Below, one piece after another: positions 60,401 to 64,000 of a DNA stretch of 64,000 bases. The notes under the pieces are model-generated. The model saw only the letters and a list, made by a program, of their open reading frames with translations, did no database searches and was not told the origin of the DNA. The DNA is taken from assembly GCA_963931925.1 (NCBI GenBank), contig OZ007579.1, forward strand, positions 41,404,335-41,468,334, in the 5' to 3' direction. Position 1 is the first letter of the stretch, and the number at the start of each line of letters is the position of its first letter. A program made the translations under genes and the position numbers. The stretch is from Onchidella celtica. Taxonomy: Eukaryota > Mollusca > Gastropoda > Systellommatophora > Onchidiidae.

Positions 60401-61127
60401 ACATATCAGAACTTTCCTCTTTGGCTACATCAGATTTGGCAGTATCCTTGTCAGAGGCAGACAATTGTTGCTGCTGCTGCTTCTCACCTTCTGCACACGA
60501 TGACTTTGTGTCAGTTGCTGAAAGATTCATGGTATTGCTAAAATCATTTGAGCTTTCCCCCTCGGCCAGGAGCTGGTCATCTGTGGAGGTGGACACCTCA
60601 AAGTGTCCGCTGCCATGAAGCTCTGAGTGTAGAGATTCTGCATCTTCAGCTATCCTGTTCTCCTGAGACTTGAGGTCGGTGGACGGGACAGGGTCCTGAG
60701 ACAGTAACATTGCCCGCTGTCCCGGGACTGGTTTTGGATGAGCTGTCACACTTTTTGGTGACCGGTCAGTGAAATGCAGTGGAGCAAATCCTTGTGTAGG
60801 TGTACTGACTGTTTCTGTGGTTGAGTCACTCCTCTCTGTTAAGAATGACCTGCTATTTGGGTCTCCCGGAGAGGCATCTGACACTCTGCCAAGTGAACTG
60901 GAAATCTGGCGATGGACTTCCGATGATGACCGACCCATGTGGGGCCCAAAATCCCGGGTCTGCCCAAGCATTTCTCCGCCCTCTTGAAACTGCACAATCT
61001 CACTGACCTCCAGTTCCGAACTGCGCGACATCTGTTTCATCAGAGGAGAACTGGCAGTTTCTGGCTGGGTCATAGCATGTTCTATTTCCTCTGATGTCCG
61101 ACCTGGTTGGGCAGGCCCTGGCTCAGG
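27867..61127 (-). CDS. OXR1/NCOA7-family TLDc-domain protein, 3' eight coding exons (partial gene)
   Basis: Eight minus-strand exons (59954-61127, 53527-53692, 51812-52046, 35660-35794, 35078-35239, 34617-34712, 31960-32033, 27867-28005) join in frame to 2181 nt, giving 726 residues plus stop. Every intron is bounded by GT and AG and the phases agree. Residues 1-391 are Ser-rich and low in complexity. Residues about 392-525 resemble the conserved segment before TLDc in OXR1 and NCOA7. Residues about 558-726 form a complete TLDc domain, with family hallmarks such as [15 protein letters not shown] and a terminal DLEVWRF. Family knowledge: these proteins protect against oxidative stress, and TLDc proteins bind the V-ATPase. 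OXR1 and NCOA7 are vertebrate paralogues, so one invertebrate gene probably corresponds to both; I therefore give no symbol. N-terminal exons (LysM and GRAM-like regions in full-length relatives) must lie beyond position 64000. Family assignment is firm; exact termini are less sure. Confidence 0.93.
28087..28350. repeat. Tandem duplication, 134-bp unit, two copies
   Basis: The unit from GATATTTCCTCTTTTGAGAA to GTACATATGAGAGAGAG is repeated almost perfectly, with the AG tail as the junction. Confidence 0.95.
28345..28770. repeat. Compound (AG)n/(GGGA)n microsatellite
   Basis: AG runs with a (GGGA)n block at about 28374-28408 and impure AGAC/AAAG units to 28770. Confidence 0.97.
28771..29854. 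other. Intronic sequence, no gene
   Basis: Intron between exons g and h. Contains dispersed-repeat ends (28981-29120) and AT-rich sequence. Confidence 0.5.
29855..30034. repeat. Inverted repeat (hairpin), family H, copy 1
   Basis: Left arm 29855-29931 and right arm 29961-30034 pair over about 75 bp (AATACAGAAACAATACAATA with its complement, and CTATTGG/CCAATAG at the loop base). The loop is 29 bp. The flank and outer arm are shared with 59317-59427. Confidence 0.9.
30035..31959. other. Intronic sequence, no gene
   Basis: A 26-bp direct duplication (GTTGATACAAGTTCAACTCC) lies at 30128-30177. The patch at 30870-30975 is related to 40725-40800 (TTTGTGATGACCA--AGGAA). An AG run is at 31718-31740. 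Confidence 0.5.
31960..32033 (-). CDS. OXR1/NCOA7 exon g: TLDc domain
   Basis: This 74-nt exon encodes residues 657-680 and two nucleotides of a split Thr codon: [20 protein letters not shown] then IGSG. It matches the F-WSG-N--F--GD---L--G segment of TLDc. The acceptor is TTTACAG and the donor GTAAGT. Confidence 0.94.
32184..32640. repeat. Dispersed repeat E, two copies
   Basis: Units at 32184-32340 and 32505-32640 share GGAGAAAGCATGTTGAC, AAACAAGAC, ATATAACAGAT--ATAGGACA and CCTACCAG. Other copies: about 50150-50270, 50585-50745 and 59030-59155. At 50 kb they flank a LINE coding remnant, so they may be LINE 3' UTR. Confidence 0.75.
32641..33110. other. Intronic sequence, no gene
   Basis: Contains a short direct repeat (AACTGTTCCGGGC / AATTGTTCCGGGC near 32980 and 33025) just outside the LTR. 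Confidence 0.5.
33111..34348. mobile_element. Solo LTR of an LTR retrotransposon
   Basis: The 1238-bp unit begins TGTCA and ends TGACA, a perfect 5-bp terminal inversion with TG...CA ends. It is flanked by TTCCC at 33106-33110 and again at 34349-34353, a 5-bp target duplication. A TATAAAA lies at 33484-33490, placing a likely start site about 30 bp downstream on the plus strand. There is no coding frame inside and no second LTR nearby, so this is best read as a recombination-derived solo LTR in the intron between exons f and g. Gypsy or BEL/Pao type is possible; the sequence does not decide. Confidence 0.8.
34617..34712 (-). CDS. OXR1/NCOA7 exon f: TLDc domain
   Basis: This 96-nt exon, phase 0 at both ends, encodes residues 625-656: [20 protein letters not shown] followed by [12 protein letters not shown]. 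It matches the TLDc segment FGA-----------YGTGE-F-FTF. The donor GTGAGT lies at 34611-34616 on the reverse strand and the acceptor is AATTGCCAG. It is only 365 bp from exon e. Confidence 0.95.
35078..35239 (-). CDS. OXR1/NCOA7 exon e: TLDc domain
   Basis: This 162-nt exon, phase 0 at both ends, encodes residues 571-624: [20 protein letters not shown], then [14 protein letters not shown] and [12 protein letters not shown]. This is the classic TLDc core pattern, equivalent to W-LVY-T--HG-SL--LYR and PVL--IKD--G in vertebrates. The acceptor is CTGTCCACAG and the donor GTAAGT. Confidence 0.95.
35345..35600. repeat. Degenerate (GGAT)n microsatellite
   Basis: GGATGGAT-like units with many substitutions, in the short intron between exons d and e; frames through it are artefacts. 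Confidence 0.9.
35660..35794 (-). CDS. OXR1/NCOA7 exon d
   Basis: This 135-nt exon, phase 0 at both ends, encodes residues 526-570, from ILSKDEAYG to the start of the TLDc domain ([11 protein letters not shown]). The acceptor is TTGTGTGCAG and the donor GTGAGA. It follows a 16 kb intron, so a short TLDc-only isoform could start upstream of it, as happens in vertebrate NCOA7; nothing in the sequence proves this here. Confidence 0.92.
35815..36115. repeat. Direct duplication, ~110 bp
   Basis: 35815-35935 and 36010-36115 share TTTCTAGATTCTG-CCAAAC, AAAAACT-GTG and CTACAGT blocks, just upstream of exon d in the 16 kb intron. Confidence 0.8.
36840..37130. repeat. Tandem repeat, ~60-bp unit, four to five copies
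   Basis: CATGCAAAAT recurs at 36890, 36951, 37011 and, diverged, 37070, with GATGTCGATTC and AAGACTGTTTC between. A plus-strand frame through it is repeat-driven. Confidence 0.93.
37370..37930. repeat. Degenerate tandem repeats
   Basis: Imperfect units of AATGACAGA-GAATCAAAGC, AGAAATGTTA and TGGCATTGGATTAGG, irregularly spaced. Confidence 0.8.
37931..38677. other. Intronic sequence, no gene
   Basis: No element or supportable frame recognised. Confidence 0.5.
38678..38862. repeat. CT/GT/AG mirror microsatellite
   Basis: (CT)n, then (GT)n, then (AG)n with two GCAGGAGCGAGAGAGGACAG subunits; same layout as 3219-3573. Confidence 0.95.
39340..39543. mobile_element. Family D TIR element, best copy
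   Basis: Begins CCCAGCAGCAGACCTACGTC and ends, in reverse, CCCAGCTTCAGCCTTACGTC, a TIR of about 33 bp. It is flanked by TA on both sides (39338-39339, 39544-39545), consistent with a TA target duplication. Length 204 bp, non-coding. Confidence 0.8.
39800..40047. mobile_element. Short TIR element, family A, copy 2
   Basis: Begins CGACCTTAGAGCCCTTGTTT and ends AAGAACTAAAGTCG. The body (AAACGTTTACGGCTGTAGTA, AAAGATCTCCAGTTTTTCAG) is the reverse of 44772-45028. Confidence 0.85.
40048..41620. other. Intronic sequence, no gene
   Basis: Microsatellite patches (GGT at 40527-40541, GTGT/G at 40661-40684, CAGA at 40808-40824) in otherwise unrecognised sequence. Confidence 0.5.
41621..41995. repeat. 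Cluster of TTTTTAAGGACT motifs
   Basis: About ten copies of (T)AAGGA(CT) separated by T runs at 41621-41675 and 41881-41990, with GACCTGTGTG / GACCCGTGTG following in both. Probably a diverged local duplication. Confidence 0.6.
41996..44771. other. Intronic sequence, no gene
   Basis: No element or coding frame recognised over this part of the 16 kb intron. Confidence 0.5.
44772..45028. mobile_element. Short TIR element, family A, copy 3
   Basis: CGCCACCTTAGTTCTAGTTT at the left and, in reverse, CGCAACCTTAGTTCTAATTT at the right give a TIR of about 30 bp around 257 bp. Flanks may carry an ATCT duplication, but a CT repeat adjoins on the right. Inside is a small stem (GATCTCCATTTTC / AAAATGGAGATC). 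Confidence 0.88.
45029..45227. other. CT-rich spacer
   Basis: Impure (CT)n at 45029-45105 and a short AT/GC-mixed joint. Confidence 0.7.
45228..45513. repeat. Compound microsatellite (CT)-(CAGA)-(CTGA)-(GGAT)-(CAGA)-(GATA)
   Basis: Clean blocks of each tetranucleotide succeed one another; minus-strand frames of SVCL and IHPS repeats are artefacts. Confidence 0.97.
45514..46004. other. Intronic sequence, no gene
   Basis: No feature recognised. Confidence 0.5.
46005..46610. repeat. Minisatellite, 29-bp unit, subfamily 1 (~20 copies)
   Basis: Unit GTTATGTACAGTGAGAAGTT then GCTATTGTT, very regular. Units decay toward subfamily 2 near 46540-46620. Confidence 0.97.
46611..47867. repeat. Minisatellite, 29-bp unit, subfamily 2, left block
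   Basis: Unit GATTGTTGTTGTTGTTATTA then TAGTGAGAG, with length variants from extra TTG triplets. A higher-order unit of four to five 29-mers ending in GTTGTTAGTATAG recurs at 47504-47755. Confidence 0.97.
47868..48283 (-). mobile_element. Small retroposon inserted in the minisatellite
   Basis: About 416 bp unlike the array. On the minus strand it starts near 48280 (AAGATACCTTGGCAG) and ends in TAAAGCGCATTGAGC, GCGCTTTATAAATGC and an ATT-rich tail at 47868-47886, an L2/CR1-like 3' end. The array resumes at once on the right, and TTATA occurs at both joins, a likely target duplication. It includes a (CT)n run at 48020-48042. Confidence 0.75.
48284..48960. repeat. Minisatellite subfamily 2, right block
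   Basis: Same GTTGTTATTATAGTGAGAGG units as 46611-47867, more variable in length. Confidence 0.95.
48961..49689. other. Intronic sequence, no gene
   Basis: 49030-49125 is related to 59255-59340 (GCAGCAAAGGCAAAACGTGA, GAGAAAGTTGTATG, AGTAAGAAATAAT), the flank of hairpin family H. C runs at 49146-49159 and 49329-49342. Confidence 0.5.
49690..49880. mobile_element. Family A TIR element, partial copy
   Basis: Carries TTTGCGGCTTTAGTA, CTGAAACAGCTTGGTGAGTG and AAAGATCTCCAGTTTTTCAG in the orientation of 39800-40047; the left end is diverged. Confidence 0.7.
50133..50309. repeat. Dispersed repeat E copy, left of LINE remnant
   Basis: CCAACCACCCACTTGTTTGA and CTGTGCTAGGAAAAAGCAAG with AGAATATAACAGAACGACAG match the other E copies. 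Confidence 0.75.
50310..50580 (+). pseudogene. LINE ORF2 C-terminal remnant, frameshifted
   Basis: Translation gives [14 protein letters not shown], then QALKWNPPG. After a frame change it gives [11 protein letters not shown] and [20 protein letters not shown] followed by CPTPGS. This is the familiar tail of many invertebrate RT proteins (W-WLGH-LR, W-P-GKR-RGRPK-TW, AQDR--W---V--LCP). A one-base shift plus in-frame TAA near 50410 breaks it. It is flanked on both sides by copies of repeat E, so it may be the coding edge of that element. Confidence 0.8.
50581..50760. repeat. Dispersed repeat E copy, right of LINE remnant
   Basis: GACCCTACCAGATGCACCCG, CTGAGTTTGGAGAAAGCACT and TTGTGCTAGGGAAAAAGCAA. 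It directly follows the LINE coding end. Confidence 0.78.
50761..51811. other. Intronic sequence, no gene
   Basis: A run of GATCC/GGATC motifs (about 51000-51085, e.g. GGATCATGATCC) is the only noticeable pattern. Confidence 0.5.
51812..52046 (-). CDS. OXR1/NCOA7 exon c
   Basis: This 235-nt exon encodes residues 447-525. With the acceptor at 52046 (CCACTAG) the join reads [20 protein letters not shown], collinear with the vertebrate segment that ends in an aromatic FFVQWSPD-Y motif. A second AG lies 18 nt inside at 52028 (CTGTACAG). Using it would delete six residues without changing frame. The exon ends SEDEKTWE before a GTGAGT donor, matching the KSWE junction of the family. Confidence 0.9.
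52440..52920 (+). repeat. Possible LINE/SINE 3' end
   Basis: CCTGTAAAGCGCCTTGAGCC followed by GTGCTACCTAAATTTACTTT and ATTATTG at 52852-52912 resembles a CR1/L2-type 3' terminus. No coding part is seen; the 5' limit is uncertain. Confidence 0.5.
52921..53520. other. Intronic sequence, no gene
   Basis: Rest of the intron between exons b and c; nothing recognised. Confidence 0.5.
53527..53692 (-). CDS. OXR1/NCOA7 exon b
   Basis: This 166-nt exon encodes residues 392-447, with split codons at both ends (AsN with exon a, Met with exon c). It contains [16 protein letters not shown] and [10 protein letters not shown], which match the PLYLC(I/L)(K/R)VGKP and (E/D)YWFAVP stretches remembered from vertebrate OXR1/NCOA7. 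The acceptor is CTTCCTCAG and the donor is GTAAGT. It sits about 280 bp from the start of the antisense L2 element in the upstream intron. Confidence 0.9.
53971..57605 (+). mobile_element. Near-complete L2/CR1-type LINE in an OXR1/NCOA7 intron, antisense
   Basis: A 5' leader from about 53971 (opening GGGCGGGCCCAATCC) leads into a 3.2 kb endonuclease-RT frame. This is followed by a short 3' UTR with AAGCGCTTTAGAGCAC and GGCGCTATAGAAATGACTT, and a (TTA)n tail to 57605. Paired GCGCT motifs before an ATT-rich tail are typical of L2/CR1 elements. It lies in the intron between exons a and b, in the opposite orientation. The 5' boundary is approximate. Confidence 0.9.
54246..57467 (+). pseudogene. 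L2/CR1 endonuclease-reverse transcriptase ORF, broken by one stop codon
   Basis: From ATG 54246 to the stop at 57465-57467 the frame is continuous except for TAA at 55440-55442 (codon 399). The two open halves are in the same frame and the 34 codons between the stop and the next ATG read as typical element protein. Residues 115-330 form an apurinic-type endonuclease with its expected residues: N120, E147, YRP at 222-224, GDFN at 259-262, D301 and SDH at 323-325. The RT has [21 protein letters not shown] and YADD (56613-56624). The C-terminal block ([22 protein letters not shown]) is characteristic of L2/CR1. About 1072 residues would be a normal length for an L2 protein. The stop makes this copy non-autonomous unless read through. 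Confidence 0.92.
57606..59020. other. Intronic sequence, no gene
   Basis: AT-rich intron between exons a and b; no element or frame recognised. Confidence 0.5.
59024..59155. repeat. Dispersed repeat E copy
   Basis: CTGAGTTTGGAGAAGGCATG, ACTGTGCTAGGAAAAAAAAC and AGAGCACCCAACAATCATCC match 32.2 and 50.6 kb. Confidence 0.75.
59317..59427. repeat. Inverted repeat (hairpin), family H, copy 2
   Basis: Left arm 59317-59361 (CAAAGCCTCACCTAAGAAAT...) pairs with 59384-59427 (...TTCTATGAGGCTTTG). The loop is about 22 bp. The left arm shares AAGAAATAATACAGAAACAA with 29855-29875. Confidence 0.88.
59428..59953. other. Intronic sequence, no gene
   Basis: Nothing recognised apart from a weak palindromic patch near 59730-59860 (ATGGCATAAG / CTTATGCCAT). 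Confidence 0.5.
59954..61127 (-). CDS. OXR1/NCOA7 exon a: long Ser-rich disordered exon
   Basis: This 1174-nt exon encodes residues 1-391 of the visible protein. The acceptor follows a pyrimidine run (TTTGTCCTTTCAG) and the exon opens in phase 0 with PEPGPAQPG. The donor is GTAAGT just below 59954, leaving one nucleotide of a split Asn codon. The composition is rich in Ser, Asp, Glu and Thr, with a five-Gln run at residues 217-221 and a Ser/Pro-rich end before [18 protein letters not shown]. There are no membrane segments or catalytic motifs. Long unique disordered exons between the N-terminal and TLDc parts are typical of this family. The frame stays open upstream for only a short way into the intron, which supports the acceptor choice. 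Confidence 0.88.
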
Positions 61128-61961
61128 CTGAAAGGACAAAGTACAGGAGATTTTTGATACTAACAAGCATTTACCATCATCTCAGAATTTTGATGGCCAC
61201 ATATAACAAATCGTTAGTGACACCTTGGAGACGTAATTAGAGGTAGGTTAGCCTTGACTGAATGACCCAATTACAATCAATCGATCCTGCCTGCTACAGG
61301 AGTGACCCTTCACCCAAAATTTCATCCTGCTACGCTCAAAGCCTGAGTTTGTGAAGTTTCCCATTATGTACTGTACAAAACATGAATATATTCCTGTCTT
61401 CTGCTCTTAATAACTTTCACAGAGATACACCTTGTCTTATTGTAGATTTACTGAAAGATTTTTGGGGGGATTGAAAGTATTCATTACTATGAAATAAGAG
61501 CAAATAAGATAAGATAAGATAAGATAAGATAAATTTTATTCGTCCTTGTACAAGGAAATTTGTTTTGATCATTGAATACATAACAATACAGTTACAGAAG
61601 CAGAAAGTATGATACATAGCGCGCACACACACATATATACACACATCTGAAGGAAAGTGAAATGCATGAGCCACATAATGCCAAAGGTTAAACAAGTTTT
61701 TATTCATGGCCATCTTTGGTGATATGAAAACCGGCTGGAATACTTTGGAAGGAATGACAATATTGGCCAGGATAGAGATCAGTGATAAGACTTAAACTAC
61801 AAATCAAGGGCCATGTGGTAAATTATCTTAATTCATGTTTTACAAATTTTCCAGGAGATGCAAAGAAACTGAATAACTTTCTTTATCAGACTTAATAGCC
61901 ACATACTATAAACAATGCTATTTAACCCTTAGTTTTCAGAATTTAACGCCTGACTTGTAAC
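61128..61961. other. Intronic sequence; (GATAA)n and a possible retroposon 3' end
   Basis: A (GATAA)n run at 61504-61532 is followed by ATTTTATTCGTCCTTGTACA and AGGAAATTTG, a layout seen at minus-oriented 3' ends of small retroposons. No gene. Confidence 0.5.
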
Positions 61962-64000
61962 ACTTCTTCTTCTTCTTCTGCGTTCCCCATCATGGCGGAC
62001 GTCAAATCTTTACTCCAATCCTCTGCAAGAAAGCAGCTGTTCTCTTCAATTGTTCCAAGCTGCCATACAGCTTCTCCCTGACAGGCGTGGCCTCAGGCCA
62101 ATGGGCTTCCCTTTGCATGTTATATTTTGGACAAGTCTGCAGGATGTGTTCTGTATTTTCTGCTTCTAAGCCGCATTCGCATACACTGCTGTTGCCAATT
62201 CTAAAGATGCGATGCATGTGATCCTTTAGCAGATTGTGTCCTGTGCGAAGCCTGAATATCATAACCTGTTCTGCTCTGTTCAGTTGTCTTATTGAGTCTT
62301 CACCCTGGAATTTTGGATGGTTATTTTTCCATTGCTTTTGGTATGTGGCTTTTATGATGGTCTTTACTTCTTCGTGGGAGACACTTCCATCTGGTTGTTG
62401 CTGCTTAGCTCCCTCCTTGGCCAGATTATCTGCAGCTTCATTGCCATATATACTGCAGTGTCCAGGAATCCATTGCAGGTAAACTTCTCTGGCTGAGTTT
62501 TTCAGTTGCATTAGCTCTGTAATAAGTTCATTGTGTATCATGCAATCTGGATTTTGGAGAGATTCGAGCACAGACCGTGCATCTGACAGGAATACAACTT
62601 TGGAGTCATATGTGCCTTCTTCCTTGTAGATGGCCTTTGATCCCTCTAGCAATGCCAGTGCCTCCGCTTTGTAATTGCTGCATCTCTTCCCTCCAGGCAT
62701 TCTGATTTTCTTATTAGTTCCATTTGGCCATTCAATGAATATGCCAGCTCCTCCGTCGGTGACAGCTTCAGTAGCCGATCCATCTGTATATATTCTGACC
62801 CATTCGTCTCTTGGGTATTTCTGGTCAAGGTACTGCAGTGTCACTCTTTTCAGTGCCTCCTGGTTTAGGTCTTGTTTGGAGGAAATGCCCTTCACACTGG
62901 TTATAATAGGTGGCAGCTTTGTTCTTGCCCATGGTGGACATCTGTTTGTTACTTCTCTTACTTCCTCCACCGATAGTTTTGTTAGGTTGTGATTTTTTTC
63001 TAGTCTTTGTGCATTTTCCACAAAGTTTGTTCTCTTCAGCCTGTCAGTGCCTTTCTCTTTGGATCTCGGGTGGAGTGGTTGATGGATCTGTGACTTTATT
63101 TTAGAGTACTGGTTTAGTATCTTCTTGTCTCTTCTTTCAGGTAGAGATTCCAGTGTAGTAACTGTTTCCATTTCTGTGATGGGTGTTGATTTTATGCCTC
63201 CCGTAATGATTCTCAGGCTTTGGTTTTGTACTTTGTCAAGTTTTCCCATTTGGCTTTTGGCACATGTACCCCAAGCATCCATTCCATATTCTAGTGCTGG
63301 TCTGACATATCCCTGGTAAGTATGCTTTAGGATTGTCATACTTGCTCCCCATTTTGTTCCTGCTAATTTTTTCATTAATCTGGTTCTTTGATATCCTTTT
63401 CTTTGGCATTCTGCTATCTGGTTTTTCCATGTTAATCTGGTATCAAAGTGCACACCAAGGTATTTGGGTGATTCATTTTTCTTAAGAGTGTGTTGGCCTA
63501 CATTTAGCGTGATGTTGTCCAGCTTTGGAGAAAGGCTGAATACAGTGTAGTTTGTCTTGTGAGCATTTAGTTTCATACACCATGTTTCTGTCCAGTCTTG
63601 TAGGTGGTCCAGGGTGATCTGTAATCTCTGTCTGGCCGCTCCCGCATTACTATCGGAGGAGAGCAGAGCAAGGTCATCTGCGTACATCACTGCTTTTACT
63701 TCTCTGCATAGTGTTCCTTTCAGGTCGTTGACATATAATAGGAACAATGTTGGAGATAAAACCCCTCCCTGTGGCACTCCATGCCTCAATTTGGCTTCTC
63801 TGCTTAGGGTTCCTTGAGATGACACTCTAGCTTTTCTTCCATACAGGTAGCTGCAGATCCATTTTAGCATATTGTGCGTCACTTTAGCCTGCAACAGTTT
63901 CAGTATCATTCCATCCCTCCATACTCTGTCGAAGGCTTTCTCCATATCGACCCATACGGCTACCGTCTTCTTTCCTTCTTGGAAGCCGTCTTCTATGACC
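61962..64000 (-). mobile_element. RT-RNase H LINE (I/Nimb-like), 3' part, running off the window
   Basis: The minus-strand open frame at 62002-64000 is followed by a short 3' UTR and a (GAA)n tail that ends near 61962. A microsatellite-like tail after a reverse transcriptase and RNase H frame is typical of non-LTR elements of the I superfamily. The 5' part (endonuclease and any first ORF) lies outside the window. The element has the same orientation as the OXR1/NCOA7 gene and lies upstream of its exon a, presumably in an intron. Confidence 0.88.
62002..64000 (-). CDS. Reverse transcriptase-RNase H polyprotein, C-terminal part, open to the window edge
   Basis: The frame has no stop for about 665 codons and is open at 64000 (upstream residues KKTVAVWVDMEKAFDRVW give RT motif A). 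Motif B is GVPQGGVLSPTLF and motif C is YADD at 63673-63684. Counting from the Met at 63945, an RNase H domain spans about residues 384-512, with the expected acidic residues in YTDGSA (D388), KAEALALLEG (E428) and LSDARS (D455), plus WIPGHC and NEAADNLA. A Cys-His cluster (CECG, then TEHILQTC) lies near residue 589-605. The enzyme would copy element RNA into DNA at a nicked target. All visible catalytic residues are intact, so this may be a recent insertion. The RNase H domain separates it from the L2 elements here. Clade is inferred; I or Nimb fits best. Confidence 0.9.
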   Translation of the reverse strand, partial: VIEDGFQEGKKTVAVWVDMEKAFDRVWRDGMILKLLQAKVTHNMLKWICSYLYGRKARVSSQGTLSREAKLRHGVPQGGVLSPTLFLLYVNDLKGTLCREVKAVMYADDLALLSSDSNAGAARQRLQITLDHLQDWTETWCMKLNAHKTNYTVFSLSPKLDNITLNVGQHTLKKNESPKYLGVHFDTRLTWKNQIAECQRKGYQRTRLMKKLAGTKWGASMTILKHTYQGYVRPALEYGMDAWGTCAKSQMGKLDKVQNQSLRIITGGIKSTPITEMETVTTLESLPERRDKKILNQYSKIKSQIHQPLHPRSKEKGTDRLKRTNFVENAQRLEKNHNLTKLSVEEVREVTNRCPPWARTKLPPIITSVKGISSKQDLNQEALKRVTLQYLDQKYPRDEWVRIYTDGSATEAVTDGGAGIFIEWPNGTNKKIRMPGGKRCSNYKAEALALLEGSKAIYKEEGTYDSKVVFLSDARSVLESLQNPDCMIHNELITELMQLKNSAREVYLQWIPGHCSIYGNEAADNLAKEGAKQQQPDGSVSHEEVKTIIKATYQKQWKNNHPKFQGEDSIRQLNRAEQVMIFRLRTGHNLLKDHMHRIFRIGNSSVCECGLEAENTEHILQTCPKYNMQREAHWPEATPVREKLYGSLEQLKRTAAFLQRIGVKI

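Overview
This is an animal nuclear DNA window, most likely from a mollusc such as a marine gastropod. That reading is an inference from long introns, dense microsatellites, L2/CR1-type and RNase H-bearing LINEs, many short terminal-inverted-repeat elements, and one conserved metazoan gene. No RNA gene, CRISPR array or prokaryotic feature was found.

The only host gene I can support lies on the minus strand, from 61127 down to 27867. Eight coding exons join in frame into the C-terminal 726 residues of an OXR1/NCOA7 (oxidation resistance 1 / nuclear receptor coactivator 7) family protein. It has a long Ser-rich disordered exon, the conserved region before TLDc, and a complete TLDc domain. Every junction has GT-AG signals and compatible phase. 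The 5' exons lie beyond position 64000. The stop codon overlaps a strong splice donor, so the exact C-terminus and 3' UTR are uncertain.

Layout: 1-27.8 kb is downstream of the gene and holds no recognisable host gene. It contains two long hairpins (1.05-1.48 and 10.2-10.5 kb), members of four short inverted-repeat families (A-D), a 1.8 kb minisatellite (6.65-8.49 kb), a 5'-truncated L2 LINE (8.6-9.5 kb), microsatellites and several local tandem duplications. From 27.9 to 61.1 kb, exons alternate with introns full of repeats. These include a solo LTR with a target-site duplication (33.1-34.35 kb) and a 16 kb intron with a 3 kb two-part 29-bp minisatellite interrupted by a retroposon (46.0-48.96 kb). 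A LINE 3' fragment (50.3-50.6 kb) and a nearly complete L2-type LINE, antisense to the gene and broken by one stop codon (53.97-57.6 kb), follow. From 62.0 to 64.0 kb lies the 3' part of an open-frame RT-RNase H LINE that runs off the window.

I found no convincing new multi-gene system. The most informative observations are the state of the mobile elements, fold-back repeats that share arms but not loops, the two minisatellites of similar period, and the splice ambiguities in the OXR1/NCOA7 gene.
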